DNA of 5,985 bases from Chloroflexota bacterium (GTDB lineage: Bacteria > Chloroflexota > Anaerolineae > Anaerolineales > DRMV01). Both the position numbers and the translations under genes were made by a program. Positions 1 to 5,297 of this stretch are shown here, piece after piece (positions within the stretch are counted from its first letter, which is position 1; each line of letters opens with the position of its first letter). The DNA lies in contig JAADEN010000123.1 of assembly GCA_013153375.1 (NCBI GenBank), positions 1-5,985 of the forward strand. Reading direction: 5' to 3'. The notes under the pieces are model-generated. The model ran no database searches. It had not been told where the DNA came from and worked only from the letters and a program-made list of their open reading frames with translations.

Positions 1-213
1 CACCTGCGGGCCAGCGGCGCGTGGCAGCGCCACGACGCGGCCCGCCTGCAAAACGCGCTGGAGGACGCGCTGCGCGCCGCGCTGTGGCAGCGCTGGCGGG
101 AGCGCGTGCCTCAGGCCACCTACGACGCGGTGCTGGACGCGCTGCAACGCCGCGAAATCTCGCCCGCGGACGCGGTGCAACGCCTGCTCGCGGCCGCGCC
201 CCCCGACGCGTAG
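1..213 (+). CDS. C-terminal end of a probable MeaB/ArgK-type GTPase (partial, 5' end outside window)
   Basis: Frame 1 is open from the window edge to a TAG at 211-213 and gives 70 residues. The visible tail is almost all helical. It starts HLRASGAWQRHDAARLQ, continues with a basic Trp/Arg-rich helix (ALWQRWRERVP), and ends with a REISPADAVQRLL element. In MeaB/ArgK proteins the G domain is followed by this kind of C-terminal helical arm, with an SG-W-R segment and a final SP-x-AV-x-LL stretch used for dimerisation. Those proteins are GTPase chaperones that protect or reload adenosylcobalamin-dependent methylmalonyl-CoA mutase. The GTP-binding motifs would lie upstream of the window, so the assignment rests on the tail alone and on recollection of the family. 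The stop codon overlaps the Shine-Dalgarno sequence of the next gene, which suggests translational coupling. Coding is certain; the family name is moderately likely. Confidence 0.6.
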   Translation, partial: HLRASGAWQRHDAARLQNALEDALRAALWQRWRERVPQATYDAVLDALQRREISPADAVQRLLAAAPPDA

Positions 214-217
214 GAGG
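212..217 (+). promoter_or_regulatory. Shine-Dalgarno AGGAGG of the acetyltransferase gene; decides its start
   Basis: AGGAGG begins inside the stop codon of the upstream gene and lies five bases before ATG 223. A GTG at 217-219 in the same frame overlaps the Shine-Dalgarno itself and so cannot be the start it serves. The ATG at 223 is therefore preferred. Confidence 0.8.
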
Positions 218-222
218 TGCTC

Positions 223-834
223 ATGTTCTACACCCCTCGTTTGCGCCTGCGCGCGGTCGAGCCCGAGGACCTGGAGCAGGCCTGGGAGTGGGTCAACGAC
301 CCCGAGGTGCATCAATTCATCACCACCACCTGGCCCCTCTCGCACCAGGACGAGGTCGAATGGCTGGAGCGCCAGCGCCGACTTCCGCTGTGGCAGCGCC
401 CCCTCAGTTTGGAGGCCCGCACCGACGAGGGCTGGCGGCTCATCGGCAACGCGGCCCTGGTGCGCATTGAATGGCCGCACCGCTGGGCCGAACTGGCCAT
501 CATGCTGGGGGACAAAGCCTTTTGGGGCCAGGGCTACGGCACCGAGGCCGTGCAGGCCCTGACCGGCATCGCGTTCGACATCCTCAACCTGCACCGGGTG
601 CAACTGGAAGTGTACGAGTACAACGCCCGGGCCCGCCGGGCCTACGAGAAGGCCGGCTTTCGCCTGGAAGGCCGACGCCGCGAAGCCATCTTCTACCGCG
701 GCGCGTACCACGATTCCCTGCTCATGGCCGTGCTGCGCGCGGAGTGGACGCCGCCCGAGTGGTGGCGCACCTGGCCCTACCCCGGCGCGGCCGCGGGCCA
801 CGGCATCACGGAGCGCCCCGCAACGCCGCGTTGA
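223..834 (+). CDS. GNAT family N-acetyltransferase, RimJ/RimL type
   Basis: This 203-residue protein has the layout of the RimJ/RimL-like branch of the GNAT fold (Acetyltransf_3). It begins with a strand FYTPRLRLRAVEPEDLE (residues 2-18), followed by the WVNDPEV helix region (23-29). The acetyl-CoA pyrophosphate-binding loop GQGYGT is at 102-107, and the C-terminal motif N134...RRAYEKAGF (138-146) precedes the final strands. The enzyme should transfer an acetyl group from acetyl-CoA to a primary amine. Family members act on ribosomal protein N-termini, amino acids, polyamines or antibiotics, and nothing here fixes the substrate. The last 25 or so residues after the domain are Pro/Trp-rich and probably a disordered tail. 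It is a soluble protein with no signal peptide. It follows the GTPase tail by nine bases and probably shares its transcript. A functional link to phosphate uptake is not indicated. Confidence 0.9.
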   Translation: MFYTPRLRLRAVEPEDLEQAWEWVNDPEVHQFITTTWPLSHQDEVEWLERQRRLPLWQRPLSLEARTDEGWRLIGNAALVRIEWPHRWAELAIMLGDKAFWGQGYGTEAVQALTGIAFDILNLHRVQLEVYEYNARARRAYEKAGFRLEGRRREAIFYRGAYHDSLLMAVLRAEWTPPEWWRTWPYPGAAAGHGITERPATPR

Positions 835-850
835 CCCGCGCAACGCGGCG
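824..850 (+). other. Perfect 10-bp hairpin over the acetyltransferase stop codon
   Basis: CGCCGCGTTG (824-833) pairs exactly with CAACGCGGCG (841-850) around a 7-base loop. The stop codon TGA (832-834) lies in the left arm and loop. No run of T follows, so this is not a standard intrinsic terminator. It could weaken read-through into pstS, stabilise the upstream 3' end, or mark an RNA processing site. It fills half of the 54-base gap before pstS. Confidence 0.55.
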
Positions 851-888
851 GACGCGGCCGTGCGCAACTCAAACTCAGGAGTCTGACC

Positions 889-1929
889 ATGATTCGTCGT
901 CTCTGGTGGCTCGTCGTGCCTCTGCTGGCCCTGCTGCTGAGCGGATGCTGCCAAGACATCGCGGCGCCGCAAACCGACGGCTATCGCCTGCTGCACACGC
1001 CGGTGGGCGCGACCGCGCCGCCGACCGGCCCGAGCGTGGCCGCGCCCCAGGTGCCGAATCTGCTGCCGCCGGTGAACCCCGCGGACTACACGGGCGACAT
1101 CATCGTGGCCGGCAGTTCCACCGTCTATCCCCTGGCCGAGCGCATGGCCGAGCGTTTTCAAGAGGAAGGCTTCCGCGGCCAGATCACCATTGACTCCATC
1201 GGCTCGGGCGCGGGTTTCGAGCGCTTCTGCGTCAGCGGCGAGACCGACATCTCCAACGCGTCCCGGCCCATCAAAGACAGCGAACGCGAGGCCTGCCGCG
1301 CCATCGGCCGCGAGCCCGTCGAGTTTCGCGTCGGCACCGACGGCCTGGCGGTGGTCGTGGCGCGCGACAACGACTTCGTGGACAACCTCACCCTGGACGA
1401 ACTGGCTCGGGTCTTCTCCTCGGCCCGCACCTGGGCCGACATCCGCCCCGAATGGCCCGCGGAGCCCATTCAGCGTTACATCCCCGGCACCGACTCGGGC
1501 ACCTTCGACTTCTTCGTCGAGGTCGTGTTCGACAAGAACGAAGAACCCATCCTGACCGCGGACAACCTGCAAATGTCCGAGGACGACAATGTGCTGGTGC
1601 AGGGCATCGAGGGTTCGCCGTACGCCATCGGTTTCTTCGGCTACGCCTACTACGAGGAGAACGCGGACAAACTGCGGCCCGTGGCCATCGAGGGCGTGCT
1701 GCCCAACGCGGCCACCGTCGAGGCCGGGCAATATCCCCTCGCGCGGCCCCTGCTCATCTACTCCGCGCCCAGCATCATGCAGCGCAAACCTCAAGTGGCC
1801 GCGTTCATCAACTTCTTCCTCACCCATGTGAACGAAGAGATCGTGGATGTGGGCTACTTTCCGGCCAGCGCGGAAGCCCTGGAGCAATCCATGCACAACT
1901 GGCTGCGCGCCATGGGGATGGAGCCCTAA
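889..1929 (+). CDS. pstS: Phosphate ABC transporter substrate-binding lipoprotein PstS
   Basis: This 346-residue receptor captures phosphate outside the membrane and delivers it to PstC/PstA. The N-terminus is a lipoprotein signal peptide: two arginines, a hydrophobic core and the lipobox LLSGC, with Cys20 as the predicted lipid-modified residue. A Pro/Ala-rich linker (about residues 25-66) tethers the PBP_like_2 domain. Phosphate-binding signatures are visible: GSSTVYPL (75-82), GSGAGFERF (105-113), DISNASRPI (120-128) and PGTDSGTFDFF (199-209). Two cysteines, C114 and C136, flank the ISNASRPI segment and could form a disulfide. ATG 889 is preceded by AGGAG at 877-881 with a seven-base spacer, and the signal peptide begins right at it. 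No Pho-box-like repeat or AT-rich promoter is visible in the 54 bases upstream, so its promoter may lie further up or be divergent from consensus. The domain is typical; only the long linker is noteworthy. Confidence 0.95.
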   Translation: MIRRLWWLVVPLLALLLSGCCQDIAAPQTDGYRLLHTPVGATAPPTGPSVAAPQVPNLLPPVNPADYTGDIIVAGSSTVYPLAERMAERFQEEGFRGQITIDSIGSGAGFERFCVSGETDISNASRPIKDSEREACRAIGREPVEFRVGTDGLAVVVARDNDFVDNLTLDELARVFSSARTWADIRPEWPAEPIQRYIPGTDSGTFDFFVEVVFDKNEEPILTADNLQMSEDDNVLVQGIEGSPYAIGFFGYAYYEENADKLRPVAIEGVLPNAATVEAGQYPLARPLLIYSAPSIMQRKPQVAAFINFFLTHVNEEIVDVGYFPASAEALEQSMHNWLRAMGMEP

Positions 1930-1945
1930 GCGCGCCGCGGCGGTC

Positions 1946-1963
1946 TTGTGATGCCATGCACAA
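1946..1963. promoter_or_regulatory. Candidate operator, CRP/FNR-like dyad
   Basis: The dyad TTGTG-N8-CACAA contains TGTGA-N6-GCACA, nine of ten bases of the CRP half-site pair TGTGA-N6-TCACA. It overlaps the proposed -35 box and is centred about 37 bases before the predicted start site. That position would suit a repressor or a class II activator. No regulator gene is in the window, so the binding factor is unknown. Confidence 0.3.
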
Positions 1964-1985
1964 AGGGCCGCGTTTGCGATATAAT
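1957..1985 (+). promoter_or_regulatory. Putative internal promoter for pstCAB
   Basis: A perfect TATAAT (-10) lies at 1980-1985. TGCACA (1957-1962) matches the -35 consensus TTGACA at four of six positions with a 17-base spacer. This is one of the few AT-rich spots in a very GC-rich window and sits in the 95-base gap between pstS and pstC. A start near 1992 would leave a leader of about 33 bases before the pstC ATG. It would allow pstCAB to be expressed apart from pstS. Confidence 0.55.
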
Positions 1986-1991
1986 CGGCCC
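1965..1991. promoter_or_regulatory. Inverted repeat flanking the -10 box
   Basis: GGGCCG (1965-1970) and CGGCCC (1986-1991) are exact inverted repeats separated by 15 bases that contain the TATAAT box. This could be an operator across the -10 region or, in read-through RNA from pstS, a small GC hairpin. In such GC-rich DNA a six-base match can arise by chance. Confidence 0.3.
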
Positions 1992-2024
1992 AGCACGCGC
2001 CCGCCGCATCACGAGGGAGACGCC

Positions 2025-3194
2025 ATGCCTGTCCCCACCCCGACTTCGGCCGAAGACGACATCGCAGCCCGACTCCGCAGTCGGCCCCGGCGTTTCGAGG
2101 CCTTCATCCGCTGGACTTTGTTCCTCGCGGCCGCTCTGTCCATCTTCACCACCATCGGCATCGTGTACGAACTGGGCCGCGAGTCGCTCAATTTCTTCAC
2201 CCGCCAACTTTGGGAAGACACCAACAAACAACTGGCCGCCGCGGTGGGGCCGACCGACACGGTGTTGCCCGTGACCCGCAGCGGCGCGGCCCTGCACCCG
2301 GACGACACCATTCGCGTCGAAGAGGAGGTCATGCGCGTGCTGGCCGTCGAGCCCACCGCGCTGACCGTGGCCCGCGGGCAGCAAGGCACCCCGGCCACGA
2401 CCCACGCCGCGGGCCTGGACATCTACCGCGGCACGCGCGTCAGCCTGGTGGAGTTCTTCACCGGCACCCAGTGGGCCCCGCAAATCGGCAAGTTCGGCAT
2501 GTTGCCGCTGCTCAACGCCACCCTCATCGTCACGGCCATCGCCATGATCGTGGCCCTCCCCTTGGGGTTGGGCATCGCCATCTACCTGAGCGAATACGCC
2601 TCCGACCGGGCCCGGCGGCTGCTCAAGCCCACGCTGGAGATCCTGGCCGGCGTGCCCACCGTGGTCTATGGCTACTTCGCGCTCACCCTGGTCACCCCCT
2701 TGCTGCGGGCCATCTTCGGCAAGGATGTGGTGGAAGTGTACAACATGGCCTCCGCGGGCATCGTCATCGGCATCCTGGTCATCCCTTTGGTGAGTTCCAT
2801 GAGCGAGGACGCGCTGAGCGCGGTGCCCCAATCCCTGCGGCACGCGGCCTACGCGCTGGGCGCGACCAAACTGGAGACCGCGCTGCAAGTGGTGGTGCCG
2901 GCCGCGTTCTCGGGCATCGCGGCGGCCTTCATCGTGGCCATCTCCCGGGCCATCGGCGAGACCATGATCGTGGCCCTGGCCGCGGGCGCGGGCCCGAACT
3001 TCACTTTCAATCCCTTCGAGGCCGCGGAGACCATCACCGGCCACATCGTGCGCATCAGCAGCGGCGACTTGTCCTACGATTCCATCGACTACAACAGCAT
3101 CTTCGCGCTGGGGCTGGTGCTGTTCTTCATGACCCTGACCCTCAACATCATCAGCCAGCGCGTGGTGCGCAAGTTCCGGCAGGTGTACGATTAG
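2025..3194 (+). CDS. pstC: Phosphate ABC transporter permease PstC, with an extra external-loop domain
   Basis: This 389-residue membrane protein is one half of the phosphate channel. Hydrophobic segments lie at about residues 29-50, 160-188, 204-227, 241-258, 293-320 and 358-378. The EAA loop that docks on PstB is clear (EDALSAVPQSLRHAAYALGA, 261-280), followed by SRAIGET (307-313). The usual PstC loop element VSLVEFFTGTQWAP is at 139-152. E. coli PstC has about 319 residues; the excess here is mostly a block at about 67-136, between the ESLNFF end of the first membrane segment and VSLVEFF. That block has a beta-rich pattern, detailed in the findings. The ATG at 2025 follows GGGAG (2015-2019) at five bases. 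An in-frame ATG at 1956 would add 23 residues, but it has no Shine-Dalgarno and would run through the TATAAT box. Confidence 0.94.
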   Translation: MPVPTPTSAEDDIAARLRSRPRRFEAFIRWTLFLAAALSIFTTIGIVYELGRESLNFFTRQLWEDTNKQLAAAVGPTDTVLPVTRSGAALHPDDTIRVEEEVMRVLAVEPTALTVARGQQGTPATTHAAGLDIYRGTRVSLVEFFTGTQWAPQIGKFGMLPLLNATLIVTAIAMIVALPLGLGIAIYLSEYASDRARRLLKPTLEILAGVPTVVYGYFALTLVTPLLRAIFGKDVVEVYNMASAGIVIGILVIPLVSSMSEDALSAVPQSLRHAAYALGATKLETALQVVVPAAFSGIAAAFIVAISRAIGETMIVALAAGAGPNFTFNPFEAAETITGHIVRISSGDLSYDSIDYNSIFALGLVLFFMTLTLNIISQRVVRKFRQVYD

Positions 3195-3198
3195 CAAG

Positions 3199-3226
3199 GG
3201 CGGTGCGGCGCCTCACGGACCGCCGC
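3199..3226 (+). other. GC hairpin in the pstC-pstA gap
   Basis: In the 52-base gap, GGCGGT (3199-3204) can pair with ACCGCC (3219-3224). Alternatively GCGGCG (3205-3210) can pair with CGCCGC (3221-3226). The two are mutually exclusive. No T-run follows, so termination is unlikely; a role in message stability or in tuning pstA translation is possible. The pstA Shine-Dalgarno AGGAAG (3233-3238) lies just outside the stem. Confidence 0.35.
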
Positions 3227-3246
3227 CCGCGTAGGAAGCGAACACG

Positions 3247-4500
3247 ATGAAGACCAACGGGGCCGAAGACTTGTTCCAACCCAATCTGCCACGGCGGCAT
3301 CGCATCGGGCGCTGGGGGCTGATCCTGTTCCAGATCTCCACCCTGGTGGGCATCGTGGTGCTCACCGCGCTGGTGCTCAATGTGCTCAACCGGACTTTCG
3401 GCTATGTGGCCATGACCTATCAAGTGCCGCCTGAGGCCCTGAGCATCAACGGCATCCCGGTGGAGCGCCTGCACCCTCTGGATCTGGCCTATCTGCTGCG
3501 TCAGCACCTGCCCCCCGATTTGCTGGCCCGGCTGGAGAGCGAAGGCCCGCTGGAGCAGCGCGACCGGCGGGAACTGCTGGATCTGCTCACCACCAAGGTC
3601 ATGCGGCCCAAAGTGCTCGAGACCTGGACCCTGGCCCAGTCCATCTTTTGCCGCCAGGCCATCCAGACCCGGGTGGAACGGCTGTATCCCGACGCGCGGC
3701 TGGTCTTCCGCTCGTGGCTCACGCCCGAATTCCTGACCCGGCCCCAGTCCTCGCGGCCCGAGTTCGCGGGGGTGCGCACCGCGGTGCTGGGCTCGCTGTG
3801 GGTGGTGGCCATCACCATCGCGTTCGCGTTTCCCATCGGCGTGGGCACGGCCATCTACCTGGAAGAATACGCCAAGGGCAAGGACACCTGGGTGAACCGC
3901 ATCATCCAGACCAACATCAACAACCTGGCCGGAGTGCCGTCCATCATCTACGGCATTCTGGGGCTGGCCATCTTCGTGCGGGCCCTGGCGCCGCTGACCA
4001 GCGGCGCGATCTTCGGCCTGGTGCCCGAAGGCGCCACGGCCAACGGACGCACCATCCTGTCCGCGGGGCTGACCCTGGGCCTGCTCATCCTGCCCATCAT
4101 CATCATCAACTCGCAGGAGGCCATCCGCGCGGTGCCCAAATCCCTGCGCCTGGCCAGTTACGCGTTGGGCGCGACCCAATGGCAAACCATCTGGCACCAT
4201 GTGCTGCCCAGCGCCATGCCCGGTATCCTCACGGGCACCATTTTGGCCATGTCCCGGGCCATCGGCGAGACCGCGCCCCTCATCGTGGTGGGCGCGTCCA
4301 CCTTCATCACCGTGGACCCCACGGGCCCCTTCTCCAAGTTCACCACCCTGCCCATTCAAATCTACCAGTGGACCGCGCGGCCCCAGGATGTGTTCCGCCA
4401 CCTGGCCGCGGCGGCCATCATCGTGCTGCTGGTGATGCTGCTGGCCTTGAACGCCACGGCCATCATCCTGCGCAACCGTTATGCCAAGCGGAGAGGCTGA
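3247..4500 (+). CDS. pstA: Phosphate ABC transporter permease PstA, with an enlarged external loop
   Basis: This 417-residue protein pairs with PstC to form the phosphate channel. Membrane segments are at about residues 23-47, 178-205, 226-247, 269-288, 321-349 and 385-408. The EAA loop is SQEAIRAVPKSLRLASYALGA (split as 289-298 and 299-309), followed by SRAIGET (336-342). E. coli PstA has about 296 residues. The excess is one block at about 50-160, between the first membrane segment and the normal FLTRPQSSRPEFAGVRTA loop. It is rich in Leu, Arg and Glu and looks helical. Some PstA proteins carry a different N-terminal extension (DUF3333); I cannot tell whether this block is related. The start is set by AGGAAG eight bases before ATG. 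A 21-base identity with pstC (2943-2963 and 4252-4272) covers the shared SRAIGET motif and reflects the common origin of the two permeases. It overlaps the pstB ribosome site. Confidence 0.94.
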   Translation: MKTNGAEDLFQPNLPRRHRIGRWGLILFQISTLVGIVVLTALVLNVLNRTFGYVAMTYQVPPEALSINGIPVERLHPLDLAYLLRQHLPPDLLARLESEGPLEQRDRRELLDLLTTKVMRPKVLETWTLAQSIFCRQAIQTRVERLYPDARLVFRSWLTPEFLTRPQSSRPEFAGVRTAVLGSLWVVAITIAFAFPIGVGTAIYLEEYAKGKDTWVNRIIQTNINNLAGVPSIIYGILGLAIFVRALAPLTSGAIFGLVPEGATANGRTILSAGLTLGLLILPIIIINSQEAIRAVPKSLRLASYALGATQWQTIWHHVLPSAMPGILTGTILAMSRAIGETAPLIVVGASTFITVDPTGPFSKFTTLPIQIYQWTARPQDVFRHLAAAAIIVLLVMLLALNATAIILRNRYAKRRG

Positions 4501-4502
4501 CC

Positions 4503-5297
4503 ATGACGCACCCGCCCGGTTCGGAGCCCATTGCCATCGAAGCCCGCCATCTGAGCGTCTATTACGGCGACTTTCGGGCCATCGAAGACATCAACCTGCC
4601 CATCTACCGCAACAAGGTCACGGCCATCATCGGCCCCTCAGGCTGCGGCAAGAGCACGCTGCTGCGCTCTTTCAACCGCATGAACGAACTCATGCCCAAT
4701 GTGCGCACCGAGGGCCAGGTGCTCTACCACGGCAAGAACATCTACGACCCCGATGTGGATCCCGTCGAAGTGCGCCGCCGCATCGGCATGGTCTTCCAGA
4801 AGCCCAACCCCTTCCCCAAGAGCATCTACGAGAATGTGGCCTGGGGCCTGCGCATCAACGGTTTCAAGGGCAGCAAGGCCGACATGGACGCGTGGGTGGA
4901 GGAAGCCTTGCGGGCCGCGGCCCTGTGGGACGAGGTCAAGGACAAACTACACCAGAGCGGGCTCTCGCTGTCGGGCGGCCAGCAGCAACGGCTGTGCATC
5001 GCCCGGGCCATCGCGGTGCGGCCCGAGATCATCCTCATGGACGAGCCCACCTCCGCGCTGGACCCCATCGCGACGCTGCGCATCGAAGATTTGATTCGCG
5101 AGTTGGCCGAACATTACACCATCCTCATCGTGACCCACAACATGCAGCAAGCCGGCCGGGTCTCCGACTACACCGCGTTCATGCTGATGAACGAACGGCG
5201 GGCCGGCATCCTGGTGGAATACGACGAGACCCGGGTCATCTTCACCAACCCCAAGGACAAGCGCACCGAGGCCTACATCACCGGGCGCTTCGGCTAA
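4503..5297 (+). CDS. pstB: Phosphate ABC transporter ATP-binding protein PstB
   Basis: This 264-residue cytoplasmic ATPase powers phosphate import by binding the EAA loops of PstC and PstA. All ABC motifs are intact: Walker A GPSGCGKST (44-52), Q-loop Gln99 in FQKPNPFP, signature LSGGQQQR (156-163), Walker B IILMDEPTSALD (176-187) and switch His212 in VTHNMQQA. The FQKPNPFPKSIYENV stretch, the N-terminal LSVYYGDFRAI and the C-terminal TNPKDKRTEAYITGRFG are typical of PstB as opposed to other ABC ATPases. Length is normal for the family. GGAGAGG (4490-4496) lies inside the end of pstA, six bases before ATG, and only two bases separate the pstA stop from this start, so translation is probably coupled. 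No phoU follows, which is a common position for it in other operons; the next gene runs the other way and overlaps the stop codon. Confidence 0.97.
   Translation: MTHPPGSEPIAIEARHLSVYYGDFRAIEDINLPIYRNKVTAIIGPSGCGKSTLLRSFNRMNELMPNVRTEGQVLYHGKNIYDPDVDPVEVRRRIGMVFQKPNPFPKSIYENVAWGLRINGFKGSKADMDAWVEEALRAAALWDEVKDKLHQSGLSLSGGQQQRLCIARAIAVRPEIILMDEPTSALDPIATLRIEDLIRELAEHYTILIVTHNMQQAGRVSDYTAFMLMNERRAGILVEYDETRVIFTNPKDKRTEAYITGRFG

Noticed and set aside
21..470. Plus-strand open frame of 149 codons across the first two genes
   Set aside because: The product is Ala/Arg/Gly-rich and overlaps two better-supported genes in another frame.
835..888. Search for a Pho box or sigma-70 promoter before pstS
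   Set aside because: Apart from the hairpin, the gap has only GC-rich sequence and the Shine-Dalgarno. No direct repeat resembling a Pho box and no acceptable -10 box was seen.
1956..2024. N-terminal extension of PstC from an upstream in-frame ATG
   Set aside because: There is no Shine-Dalgarno before it, it would encode the promoter-like TATAAT, and the ATG at 2025 has a good ribosome site.
1926..3197. Long minus-strand open frame (423 codons) opposite pstC
   Set aside because: Its product is a Gly/His/Gln/Arg-rich composition artefact of GC-rich third positions opposite a clear membrane protein gene, with no domain pattern.
2943..4272. 21-base direct repeat shared by pstC and pstA (2943-2963 and 4252-4272)
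   Set aside because: It encodes the conserved SRAIGET motif in both permeases and is explained by common ancestry and shared codon preference, not by a mobile or regulatory repeat.
3151..4401. Long minus-strand open frame (416 codons) opposite pstA
   Set aside because: It shows the same Gly/Gln/His/Arg-rich shadow pattern. The plus-strand PstA has membrane segments, an EAA loop and a ribosome site.
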